A DNA stretch of 64,000 nucleotides from Crocinitomicaceae bacterium (lineage in GTDB: Bacteria; Bacteroidota; Bacteroidia; Flavobacteriales_D; Crocinitomicaceae): positions 62,001 through 126,000 of the forward strand of contig JAKVAR010000002.1 of the NCBI GenBank assembly GCA_022447585.1, given 5' to 3'. Made by a program: the position numbers and the translations under genes. A model generated the notes under the pieces. It saw only the letters and a list, made by a program, of their open reading frames with translations, had not been told where the DNA came from and ran no database searches. Below, piece after piece: positions 26,903 through 35,601 of the stretch; position 1 is the first letter of the stretch, and the number at the start of each line of letters is the position of its first letter.

Positions 26903-29154
26903 ATTTAGATTATTCATATCATGAAATCACTAAAATAATTGGCACTCAGGAATCTTCTGACAAGCATCCAATTCGTTCAATCGCCTTTGATACCCGAAAA
27001 ATAATTCAAGGAGAAAACACGCTTTTTTTTGCATTAAATGGTGTTTTTCGTGATGGTCATGACTTTATTCAATCTGCTTATGATAAAGGAGTCCGTTATT
27101 TCGTAGTATCTAAAAAAGGAATTACAGACCTCTTAGAAGGCTCTCAAGAAATTGTGGTACCCAACACACTTGATGCCATTCTCTTATTAGCAGCTTATCA
27201 TAGAAAAAGATTTCCAATTCCATTGGTTGCAATTACCGGAAGTAATGGTAAGACAACGGTTAAAGAATGGCTTGCCCAAATATTAGGTGCTCGATATAAA
27301 ATTTCAAGGAGTCCTAAGAGTTACAACAGTTTATTAGGCGTTGCGCTATCTGTATTAGAAATCAATCATAAAACAGAAATTTCACTTATTGAGGTTGGTA
27401 TTTCTTCCAAAGAAAATATGGATTTAATACGTGATTTACTGCATCCTTCGCACGGTATTATGACTTCGTTTGGAAGTGCACATCGAGAACTTTTTAAATC
27501 AGAAAAAGCTCACTTAGAAGCTAAACTTCGCTTATTTAAAGATGTTCCAACCATACTAGTACCTAAAGGAATAAATGCGAACATCGGAACAGTTATTCAA
27601 TCAAATGAACATACCCAATTACTTCAATCACTGAAAATAAAAGGTGACTTCAACATGAACAATGCTCGACTCGCAATTGCTATGGCAATAGAATTGGGTT
27701 TAACAAAAAGAGAGATTGAACCTACTTTACATCAAATTCAATCTTTAGCTCTAAGACTCGAAAGTTCTATTGGAGTTAATAACAATATTATCCTGAACGA
27801 CACTTATAGTTTAGACCTTGATTCTTTGCGCAGTTCTCTGGAGTATCAACTAGCCAACTCTAAAGGTAAAAAGAGAATTGCCATCATTGGCTTGAAAAAC
27901 GATTCAATTAAAGAACAGTATAGATCGGTTTTAGACGAGTTTAATTTAGATGCATACTATTTCCATGGAGAGCAATTATCCAAATACGACTTTGAAAACT
28001 CGATCATCTTAATAAAAGGAAATAGAGAGTTAAAACTAGAACAGCTTGCATATAACTTTAAGGCAAGAAATCATCAAACTTATTTAGAGATAGACTTAAA
28101 ATCAATTCGACACAACATCAATTACACAAAATCATTACTTAATCCCAACACCAAGCTCTTATGTATGGTCAAGGCTTCATCATATGGGTCTGATGCAAAA
28201 ACAATGGGAAATTTCTTAGAAGAAATGGGAATTGATTACTTAGGGGTAGCCTATGTTGATGAAGGGATTGAACTCCGCCAAAGTGGCATTTCTACTCCAA
28301 TTTTTGTGATGAATGCAGAAGAGCATAGTTTTACTGATTGTGTAAAGTACAGTCTAGAGCCTGCCGTGTTTTCTATCAGACAAGCTGAACTTTTAATTAA
28401 GGAACTTATCACTCTAGGCATTATGAACTTCCCTGTTCACCTCAAGTTGGAAACAGGAATGAATCGTTTAGGGTTTACAACACAAGAAATAGAGAAACTC
28501 ATTAATTTGTTGAGCGCTCAACCAGAATTGAAAGTAAAATCTGTGTATTCTCATTTAGCCGAATCGGACAATATCGATTCTGCCTTTACCAAACATCAAA
28601 TTGAACAATTTGAAATTATCTCTGATCAAATTATAAATAACCTTCCATATGACGTAGATCGTCATATTTTAAACTCTGAAGGAATTCAAAATTATACTTC
28701 AGCTCAATTCGATATGGTTCGGTTGGGAATCGGAATGTTTGGTGTTAATGGAAATACGAATTTAAGATCCTCAATTTCTTGGATTAGTTCTATTTCTCAA
28801 ATTAAATCTATTGAACCTGGAGATTCGGTAGGTTACTCTCGCTCATTTATCGCTTTTGAACAAATGAAAATCGCAATTATTCCCGTTGGTTATGCTGATG
28901 GCTTCAAGCGCTCTTTAGGCAATGGTAAAGGTGGAGTTTACATCAATAACAAATACTGTCCTACATTAGGAAATGTGTGTATGGACATGATCATGGTTAA
29001 TGTCACAAAAGTTGACACCGAAGAAGGAGATTACGTTGAAATTATTGGAGAAAATCAATCCGTTTTACAATTCGCTGATAACGCACAAACGATACCGTAT
29101 GAAATTATGACGAGCTTCTCCCAAAGGGTTCATCGAGTTTATGTTGATCAATAA
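26899..29154 (+). CDS. murF: Bifunctional MurF ligase / alanine racemase
   Basis: This 751-residue fusion joins UDP-MurNAc-tripeptide:D-Ala-D-Ala ligase (about 1-385) to PLP-dependent alanine racemase (about 393-751), linking D-alanine supply to its use in murein precursor synthesis. The ligase has the ATP loop TGSNGKTT at residues 113-120 and 'NDTYSLDLDSL' in place of the usual NDSYN. The racemase has PLP lysine Lys425 in MVKASSYG, catalytic tyrosine Tyr646 in VGYSRSF, and 'GYADGFKR'. The start is TTG at 26899 in a TTGA overlap with tdk; no ATG lies before conserved sequence. Such fusions are known in Bacteroidetes. Confidence 0.93.
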   Translation: MNLDYSYHEITKIIGTQESSDKHPIRSIAFDTRKIIQGENTLFFALNGVFRDGHDFIQSAYDKGVRYFVVSKKGITDLLEGSQEIVVPNTLDAILLLAAYHRKRFPIPLVAITGSNGKTTVKEWLAQILGARYKISRSPKSYNSLLGVALSVLEINHKTEISLIEVGISSKENMDLIRDLLHPSHGIMTSFGSAHRELFKSEKAHLEAKLRLFKDVPTILVPKGINANIGTVIQSNEHTQLLQSLKIKGDFNMNNARLAIAMAIELGLTKREIEPTLHQIQSLALRLESSIGVNNNIILNDTYSLDLDSLRSSLEYQLANSKGKKRIAIIGLKNDSIKEQYRSVLDEFNLDAYYFHGEQLSKYDFENSIILIKGNRELKLEQLAYNFKARNHQTYLEIDLKSIRHNINYTKSLLNPNTKLLCMVKASSYGSDAKTMGNFLEEMGIDYLGVAYVDEGIELRQSGISTPIFVMNAEEHSFTDCVKYSLEPAVFSIRQAELLIKELITLGIMNFPVHLKLETGMNRLGFTTQEIEKLINLLSAQPELKVKSVYSHLAESDNIDSAFTKHQIEQFEIISDQIINNLPYDVDRHILNSEGIQNYTSAQFDMVRLGIGMFGVNGNTNLRSSISWISSISQIKSIEPGDSVGYSRSFIAFEQMKIAIIPVGYADGFKRSLGNGKGGVYINNKYCPTLGNVCMDMIMVNVTKVDTEEGDYVEIIGENQSVLQFADNAQTIPYEIMTSFSQRVHRVYVDQ

Positions 29155-29610
29155 TTAATTAAATTTAATATCAGACCCATTAATAATTCGGGTTTCGTTC
29201 ACTTCGAATTTCTTACCGAACATCCAAACGCCAGCTTTCACTTTTCCTTTTAGACGAATTTCTAGTTTGGATTTATTCACAAACTTTAAAACTCTGAACA
29301 TTGCGCCTTCAGCCAAGGTTGCCGTAAATGGTCCTTCAACGTACTCTTCACTTTTACGTTTGACACGTATTTTTTTATCTAAATGTACTTTCCCCATGTA
29401 TTGATCTTCAATAAATAGGTCTAATTCAGATGGCTTCACCTTTACAGCGAAGCCATTCTGATTCGCTACCTTTGCTCCTGCAGTAAATGTTATTTCTTTA
29501 CCATACAATTTACCCAACTTGATCTTTTCTCCCCCTTTATATTCAGGCTCATAAAATGTACAAGATGTTAAAATTAAGGCCATAACAGTTAATGCAAACA
29601 GACTTCTCAT
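29155..29610 (-). CDS. LEA-like lipoprotein
   Basis: This 151-residue protein has a lipoprotein signal, MRSLFALTVMALILTSC, then a beta-rich domain: 'FTAGAKVANQNGFAVKVKPSELDLFIEDQYMGK'. That pattern of small-residue/beta alternation is like the LEA type 2 / DUF3682-like domain found in many Bacteroidetes lipoproteins; function is unknown. I chose the ATG at 29610 in front of the lipobox; the frame opens further upstream but overlaps the dipeptidase gene. It begins 4 bases after the dipeptidase stop, and its stop codon abuts that of MurF-Alr on the other strand. Confidence 0.78.
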   Translation of the reverse strand: MRSLFALTVMALILTSCTFYEPEYKGGEKIKLGKLYGKEITFTAGAKVANQNGFAVKVKPSELDLFIEDQYMGKVHLDKKIRVKRKSEEYVEGPFTATLAEGAMFRVLKFVNKSKLEIRLKGKVKAGVWMFGKKFEVNETRIINGSDIKFN

Positions 29611-29614
29611 ATTC

Positions 29615-31006
29615 TTAAGACTTAAGGAGTTCACTAAAATAACTGAAGAAATATGGAATTGTTTCAATTCCTTTATAGAAATTAAATAATCCATAGTGCT
29701 CATTTGGTGAATGAATGGCATCACTATCTAATCCGAATCCCATTAAAATTGTCTTCAACCCGAGTTCTTTTTCGAACATCGCTACAATTGGAATAGACCC
29801 CCCACTTCTAACTGGAATTGGTTTTTTACCAAATGTTTTTTCGTAAGCCATGCTCGCCGCCTGATATCCAACAGAGTCAATTGGAGTTACAGCAGGTTCA
29901 CCTCCATGATGAGGAGTTACTTTTACCTTTGTCCCTTCCGGAGCAATTGACATAAAGTGATCGTAGAACAATTGCGTAATTTCTTCTGGATCTTGGTCGG
30001 GAACCAAACGCATTGAGATTTTAGCAAAGGCTTGTGATGCTATAACTGTCTTAGCGCCTTCTCCAGTATATCCTCCCCAAATTCCATTAACATCCAATGT
30101 TGGACGAATAGAACCTCTTTCCATAGTCGAGTATCCTGATTCGCCATATACCTCATCAATATCCAATGCTTTTAAGTATTCTTCTTTCTTAAACGGAGCT
30201 TTTGCCATTTCAGCACGTTCTTCATCAGATAATTCAACTACTTTGTCATAAAACCCTGGTATAGTAATCTTATTGTCCTCATCATGCAATGAGGCTATCA
30301 TTTTTGCAAGAATATTGATCGGATTTGCGACACAACCGCCATACAAACCTGAATGCAAATCTCTATTAGGTCCGGTAACTTCAACCTCAACATAACTCAA
30401 TCCTCTAAGTCCAGTGGTAATAGAAGGTACATCATTTGCAAAAATTCCAGTATCTGAAACTAAAATTACATCCGCTTTTAATCTATCATGATTATTCTTA
30501 ACGAAGACCCCTAAGTTTTCACTACCAACTTCTTCTTCACCTTCAATCATGAACTTTACATTACAAGGCAACGAATCAGATTTCATCATTGCTTCAAAAG
30601 CTTTAACATGCATAAACATTTGACCTTTATCATCACACGCTCCTCGGGCAAAAATAGCACCTTCTGGATGGATCTCAGTTTTCTTAACTATCGGTTCAAA
30701 TGCAGGGCTATCCCATAAGTCAATAGGGTCAGCAGGTTGTACATCATAATGACCATAAACCAGCACCGTAGGTAAACTTGAATCAATGATTTTTTCGCCG
30801 TATACAATAGGGTAACCAGCAGTTTCACAGATTTCAACATTATCCGCTCCAACATGCGTTAAACCTTCGGCTAAAACCGCAGCAGTTTTTCGAACATCAT
30901 CAGCAAATGCAGGGTCTGCAGAAATGGAAGGAATTCTTAATAAATCTAATAGTTCGTTTAAAAAACGATCCCTATTCTCTTGAATGTATGCTTGCGTTAT
31001 TTCCAT
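29615..31006 (-). CDS. M20-family dipeptidase
   Basis: This 463-residue zinc dipeptidase belongs to the M20/CNDP-like group, which hydrolyse Xaa-His or other dipeptides. Motifs in order: 'VLVYGHYDVQPADP' (His ligand and Asp), 'GACDDKGQMFMHVKAFEAM' (bridging Asp), the catalytic Glu-Glu of EGEEEVGSENL, 'SDTGIF', 'DLHSGLYGG' of the lid domain, and the C-terminal His in SPNEHYGL. No signal peptide from the ATG at 31006 (MEITQAYIQENRDRF), chosen because it matches the family N-terminus; an upstream extension would be non-conserved. Co-transcribed with the small lipoprotein. Confidence 0.92.
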   Translation of the reverse strand: MEITQAYIQENRDRFLNELLDLLRIPSISADPAFADDVRKTAAVLAEGLTHVGADNVEICETAGYPIVYGEKIIDSSLPTVLVYGHYDVQPADPIDLWDSPAFEPIVKKTEIHPEGAIFARGACDDKGQMFMHVKAFEAMMKSDSLPCNVKFMIEGEEEVGSENLGVFVKNNHDRLKADVILVSDTGIFANDVPSITTGLRGLSYVEVEVTGPNRDLHSGLYGGCVANPINILAKMIASLHDEDNKITIPGFYDKVVELSDEERAEMAKAPFKKEEYLKALDIDEVYGESGYSTMERGSIRPTLDVNGIWGGYTGEGAKTVIASQAFAKISMRLVPDQDPEEITQLFYDHFMSIAPEGTKVKVTPHHGGEPAVTPIDSVGYQAASMAYEKTFGKKPIPVRSGGSIPIVAMFEKELGLKTILMGFGLDSDAIHSPNEHYGLFNFYKGIETIPYFFSYFSELLKS

Positions 31007-31140
31007 GTTATAATTTGATTTGATCAGTATAAAAGTCGTAATTTTATTAAAAATATTGGGTATTCTTCGAACAATAATGCATTTTAGTGCAACCATTTCT
31101 ATTCAAAAGCAGTCTTGGAAATAACTAAATAAAGAAAATT

Positions 31141-33483
31141 ATGTTTTCAAAATCAATTAAATTTTTATTTACGTCAATTTTATTGGCAACTGGCGTTAAT
31201 GCGCAAATTGTTATTGATGCAACTCCAACACCAACAGATTTAGTGCAAAACACATTGATTGGACCTGGGTTGGTTACTTCTAATATTACATTTACCGGAA
31301 ATGCCACGCAAAGAGCCTATTTCGATGGGACAGGGAGTAATATTGGACTTAATAACGGTGTGTTTTTATCATCGGGAAATGTAAATGATGTTGTTCCACC
31401 AAATCAACCATCTGGTGCTGGTTTTTCTGGAGCTGGAGATCCTGATTTAGTTACAATTGCGCAATCAGTTGCAACTAACCCAGCCGCTGGAAACATTAAT
31501 ACTACCCAAGACGCGGCAATTTTAGAATTTGACTTTGTTCCAAATGGAGATGTTGTAGTCTTTAATTTTGTGTTTGCTTCAGAAGAATATACGCAATATA
31601 TTAATTCACAATTTAATGATGCCTTCGGTTTTTTTATTAGTGGCCCTGGTTATGCAGGACCTTATGCTTCTCCCGCTGCATTCCCTAATGGAGCTGAAAA
31701 CTTAGCAGTTGTTCCAGGAACATCAGACCCCATTACAATTAGTACAATATATATTGATGGTAATCAAACACCTGCACAATTGAATGGACAATACTACTTA
31801 GATCAACCAAATGGACATTCTTTCAATGGATATACTGTTCCGATTGAAATTCGCTTTGATGTAATTTGTGACTCTACCTACCACTTTAAATTCGCAGTAG
31901 CTGACTGCGTTGATGATTTCTTAGATACAGGAGTCTTCTTAGAAGGCGGCTCTTTCCAATCTATTCCGGTTGATTTAAATTTAGAAACTAACATTGATCC
32001 AAGCTTATTTGGAGATAGTGTAATTTTTGAAGGTTGTGGAACTGATGCTGATTTCGTTTTTTCCCGTCCTTCTTGTCAATCTGGTGACTCCTTATACGTA
32101 ACGGTTGATATCACTACTGGTTTAAATGCAAATGGAGACACCTCCGCCATTAACGGTGTTGATTATTCTACAATTCCTGATTCAGTATTATTCTTACCAG
32201 GAGAAACACAAGTAACAATACCTTTCACAGCATATCAAGATGGTATATTCGAAGGGTATGAATACGTTACTTTAACTGTAACAAACATCCTGACCAATGG
32301 AGACACAATTATCACCACCGGAACACTTTGGTTATTTGATCAGCCAAATGTTAGTTTAGAAGCTCAAGATACAACCGTTCTCTGCCTAACAGACTCTGTA
32401 GATATTTTTGCCACCGCAATAGATGGGGTCCCCCCCTATACCTTTACATGGAGTAACTCCAATGATACAATTAATATGACTACCGTTCCAGCAAATGTTA
32501 ATGGAACAACAGATTATTATGTTAGTGTAACCGATTTCTGTGGATTTACAGATGATGATACTCTCACATTTACGGTTAACCAAACCTTGAGTGTAGAAGC
32601 ACTAACATTCCAAAATACATCCTCATGCGATAATACTGGAGCCGTAGTTATTGAGAATAATGTTGCAAGTGGCCTAACAAACCATCCTAACGCAGCAGGT
32701 GATCCTCAAGAGGCCCAATACTGGTATTACAATTCGGATTATAGTGATAGTATTAATGCTTCAACATGGACTGATTTAGGTGGAGGATGGTATTACATTA
32801 CTGTAACAGACTTTGTATCAGAAACTGAAACCTGTTCCGTTACTGACAGTACTTTTGTTGAAGTTGAAAACCCACCGATTGCTGAATTTTCAGCATCAGT
32901 GACAGATGGTTGCAACCCTCTATCCGTACAATTTTCAAATACAAGTCAAAACACATCTAGTTACACGTGGGATTTCGGAGACGGAACAGCAACCTCGAAT
33001 TCGTTTGAGCCAAATCATGTATTCACTCAGACTTCTGTGGTAACATTAACTGCTGCAACTGATGATCCTAACTGTTTCGATCAAGCAACCGTAACAATTA
33101 CAATTGCTGAATGTGGTTGTACAGATCCAAATGCAACGAACTATAATCCAAATGCGATTGTCAATGATGGATCTTGCTTATACCCTTTCCCTGAAGTGAC
33201 TGCACCAAACGTATTTACACCAAATGGAGATACGGATAATGATGTCTTCTTCTTAACTCACAAAAATGCTGTAAGCATCACTCTAGTCGTATTAAACAGG
33301 TGGGGTAATGTAATGCATGATGAAACAACAGATTTAACAAGTCCTCTAGCAAGAGCAGAATGGGATGGAAAAACTAAAAATGGAACATTAGCTGAAGAAG
33401 GAACTTACTTCTACAAATATGTTGCTACCGGTGTTGACGGAACTGAAATCGATGGACATGGATTCGTTCAATTGATTCCGTAA
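31141..33483 (+). CDS. T9SS type B surface protein with choice-of-anchor L, Calx-beta-like and PKD domains
   Basis: This 780-residue exported protein has a signal peptide (MFSKSIKFLFTSILLATGVNA/Q). Domains in order: choice-of-anchor L (about 30-285, including 'FVFASEEYTQYINSQFNDAF'), a Calx-beta-like region (about 295-395), an Ig/SprB-like repeat region, a PKD domain (580-656, 'SYTWDFGDGTATS'), a 'CTDPNATNYNPNA' cysteine module, and a gliding-motility-type C-terminal domain (683-780, 'APNVFTPNGDTDNDVF', 'NRWGNVMHD'), which directs type B T9SS export. Likely a surface adhesin; the ligand is unknown. Divergent from the dipeptidase gene. Confidence 0.9.
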   Translation: MFSKSIKFLFTSILLATGVNAQIVIDATPTPTDLVQNTLIGPGLVTSNITFTGNATQRAYFDGTGSNIGLNNGVFLSSGNVNDVVPPNQPSGAGFSGAGDPDLVTIAQSVATNPAAGNINTTQDAAILEFDFVPNGDVVVFNFVFASEEYTQYINSQFNDAFGFFISGPGYAGPYASPAAFPNGAENLAVVPGTSDPITISTIYIDGNQTPAQLNGQYYLDQPNGHSFNGYTVPIEIRFDVICDSTYHFKFAVADCVDDFLDTGVFLEGGSFQSIPVDLNLETNIDPSLFGDSVIFEGCGTDADFVFSRPSCQSGDSLYVTVDITTGLNANGDTSAINGVDYSTIPDSVLFLPGETQVTIPFTAYQDGIFEGYEYVTLTVTNILTNGDTIITTGTLWLFDQPNVSLEAQDTTVLCLTDSVDIFATAIDGVPPYTFTWSNSNDTINMTTVPANVNGTTDYYVSVTDFCGFTDDDTLTFTVNQTLSVEALTFQNTSSCDNTGAVVIENNVASGLTNHPNAAGDPQEAQYWYYNSDYSDSINASTWTDLGGGWYYITVTDFVSETETCSVTDSTFVEVENPPIAEFSASVTDGCNPLSVQFSNTSQNTSSYTWDFGDGTATSNSFEPNHVFTQTSVVTLTAATDDPNCFDQATVTITIAECGCTDPNATNYNPNAIVNDGSCLYPFPEVTAPNVFTPNGDTDNDVFFLTHKNAVSITLVVLNRWGNVMHDETTDLTSPLARAEWDGKTKNGTLAEEGTYFYKYVATGVDGTEIDGHGFVQLIP

Positions 33484-33503
33484 TCAATATTAAATTGATA
33501 TTT

Positions 33504-33532
33504 AAAAGCCCTTCCAAATTGGAAGGGCTTTT
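33504..33532. terminator. Bidirectional terminator
   Basis: A 12-base-pair perfect hairpin (33504-33515 and 33521-33532, loop AAATT) flanked by A4 and T4 lies between the convergent T9SS gene and hflX. Confidence 0.85.
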
Positions 33533-33551
33533 ATTTTAACCGAATATTTTT

Positions 33552-34754
33552 CTAATAAAGGAAATGGTGATAAGGATAACGCTCTTGAAATATCTTCTTC
33601 ACATCATCGTAAAGCACACTTTTAAGCTCTTCCAAGTTGTCTTTAGTCTTGGCTGATATAAATATACATTTTGTGTTGCTAAGTTTAGCCATCCACGTTT
33701 TTTCCAAATCTTGAAGAGAATAATTAAACGCCTCCATAGGAGTTAAATCATCCTCCTGCTTTTTCACATAATTGTATGCGTCAATCTTGTTGAATACTAC
33801 AATAGATGGTTTATCGGATTTGTCGATTTCAGACAATGTCTGATTTACAACTTCAAATTGATCCTCAAAGTTAGGATGCGAAATATCTAAAACATGTACC
33901 AACAAATCCGCTTCTCTGACCTCATCCAATGTCGACTTGAAAGATTCAACCAACTGGTGCGGAAGTTTCCTAATAAATCCAACGGTATCCGTTAATAAGA
34001 ATGGTAAGTTTTCTACAACAACCTTTCTAACCGTTGTATCGAGCGTAGCAAACAATTTATTTTCAGCAAACACTTCGGACTTGCTCAACATATTCATTAT
34101 TGTGCTCTTCCCGACATTGGTATAGCCTACCAAAGCGACTCGAACCAATTGACCACGATTACCACGTTGAACTGCCATCTGCTTATCTATAGCCTTCAAC
34201 TTTTTCTGAAGAGCAGCTATACGATCCTGAACAATACGTCTATCGACCTCAATTTGAGTTTCACCCGCACCACCACGGATACCAACACCACCCTGTTGCC
34301 TTTCAAGATGCGTCCACATTCGAGTTAATCGGGGCAACATGTATTTCAATCGCGCCAATTCTACCTGGGTTTTCGCATGTGAACTTCGAGCTCTACTGGC
34401 AAAAATATCCAAGATTAGACTATTTCGATCTAATACTTTAACCTCCAATATTCGTTCAATATTTCTTAATTGCGAAGGAGACAATTCATCATCAAAAATT
34501 ACAAGTTCAATGTTATTCATTGATATGTATTGGCGAATCTCATCAAGTTTACCAGTTCCAACATATGTTTTGGAATTAGGTGTTTCTAAATTTTGATTGA
34601 ACTTTTTGATAGCTATAGCTCCAGCTGTTAAAGCAAGAAACTCCAACTCATCAATATACTCTTTCGCTTGAGCTTCTGATGTTCCTTGAGTTGTTACTCC
34701 AACCAACACACATTTTTGCTCAACCGCATCTACTAAAACATGCTCTGTCGCCAT
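33552..34754 (-). CDS. hflX: Ribosome-associated GTPase HflX
   Basis: This 400-residue GTPase binds 50S subunits and splits stalled ribosomes. It has the HflX N-terminal domain ('LDRNSLILDIFASRARSSHAKTQVELA', with 'GGVGIRGGAGETQIEVDRR'), a helical linker, and a GTPase domain with G1 GYTNVGKST, G3 DTVGF and G4 FNKIDAY. The length is slightly below that of E. coli HflX, which is normal for Bacteroidetes. It lies 2 bases downstream of the cytochrome c gene and is probably co-transcribed with it. Confidence 0.94.
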   Translation of the reverse strand: MATEHVLVDAVEQKCVLVGVTTQGTSEAQAKEYIDELEFLALTAGAIAIKKFNQNLETPNSKTYVGTGKLDEIRQYISMNNIELVIFDDELSPSQLRNIERILEVKVLDRNSLILDIFASRARSSHAKTQVELARLKYMLPRLTRMWTHLERQQGGVGIRGGAGETQIEVDRRIVQDRIAALQKKLKAIDKQMAVQRGNRGQLVRVALVGYTNVGKSTIMNMLSKSEVFAENKLFATLDTTVRKVVVENLPFLLTDTVGFIRKLPHQLVESFKSTLDEVREADLLVHVLDISHPNFEDQFEVVNQTLSEIDKSDKPSIVVFNKIDAYNYVKKQEDDLTPMEAFNYSLQDLEKTWMAKLSNTKCIFISAKTKDNLEELKSVLYDDVKKIFQERYPYHHFLY

Positions 34755-34756
34755 CG

Positions 34757-35068
34757 TTACTTTTTCAATTTTAATACATAACTCACTATAGAATCCTTCT
34801 CTGCAGAATCCGCAATAATCGCTCTAAATGCAGGCATCCCATTTCCTCCTGAATTAATTTTTAGTAAAATCTGTTCCGCACTTAATATTGACTTTCTCAA
34901 GTCTGGAGAAGATGAGCCCATTAAACCACCATCGGAACCATGGCATGAAGCACAACGCTGCAAAAATAAATCTTCTCCGGATAAACCACTTTCCTCTTTT
35001 AAATCACCCGACTCAGAACAAGAAACCAATCCTAGACATAAACAAACCAATAACTTCTTTAAGCCCAT
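34757..35068 (-). CDS. Cytochrome c lipoprotein
   Basis: This 103-residue protein has a lipoprotein signal ending VSC (Cys17) and one class I cytochrome c domain. The haem-binding CASCH is at residues 39-43, and the axial methionine is Met78 in GNGMPAF. It should be anchored on the periplasmic side of a membrane and carry electrons to or from a terminal oxidase or a similar partner. Its start overlaps the end of the upstream membrane-protein gene by 10 bases, pointing to a shared function. Confidence 0.88.
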   Translation of the reverse strand: MGLKKLLVCLCLGLVSCSESGDLKEESGLSGEDLFLQRCASCHGSDGGLMGSSSPDLRKSILSAEQILLKINSGGNGMPAFRAIIADSAEKDSIVSYVLKLKK

Positions 35069-35505
35069 CCTCCTCCTAATGCTTCTCTAAAAGGCCAAGG
35101 AATTGAAGCCAAAATAAAGATTAAAGCGATCGAATAACTGACCATAATTTTTCTGTGTTTATCTCTTGTACCGACTAATTTTTCTGCCTTTTTACGTCCA
35201 AATGTTACAATCATAATTGCGATTAACATTCCAACTAAATGCTCTAAACCGAAGAAACGAAACATGGCATCTTTCATCCACCCATCTGCATAACTGATTT
35301 TTGACTTCTCATTGATAAAGTATAATCCTAATCCAATTAAAAGTTGAATATGAAGAAAAATCATTGCGAACAAATTAATCATCTTATCCTTCTTCAGATA
35401 CTTACCTGAAGTTTGAGACTTCGCCGCATTAAAAATTGCGAACAAAATTAAAATTAGAGCGATCCACCTTAATCCCGAATGCGCATGAATTAATCCGTTA
35501 TACAT
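35059..35505 (-). CDS. Four-helix membrane protein, cytochrome b-like
   Basis: This 148-residue protein has four predicted membrane helices (about residues 13-30, 45-63, 87-104 and 122-137). It begins MYNGLIHAHSGLRW, a His-rich start typical of a Bacteroidetes family often compared with cytochrome b. The histidines in the first and later helices ('FGLEHLVGM') could coordinate haem, but this is not proved by sequence alone. The 10-base overlap with a cytochrome c gene supports an electron-transfer role. Confidence 0.78.
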   Translation of the reverse strand: MYNGLIHAHSGLRWIALILILFAIFNAAKSQTSGKYLKKDKMINLFAMIFLHIQLLIGLGLYFINEKSKISYADGWMKDAMFRFFGLEHLVGMLIAIMIVTFGRKKAEKLVGTRDKHRKIMVSYSIALIFILASIPWPFREALGGGWA

Positions 35506-35518
35506 AGTATTTTATTTA

Positions 35519-35526
35519 CAAAAATA
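35519..35526 (-). promoter_or_regulatory. -7 box for the membrane-protein / cytochrome c / hflX unit
   Basis: Minus-strand TATTTTTG matches TAnnTTTG, 13 bases upstream of the ATG at 35505. Confidence 0.5.
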
Positions 35527-35601
35527 TAAAAATGCATGGAGTCCTACACATTTAAAAAATTCCTGTTTAATTACTATTCTTAATTTTACGTTTACAATTA
35601 A

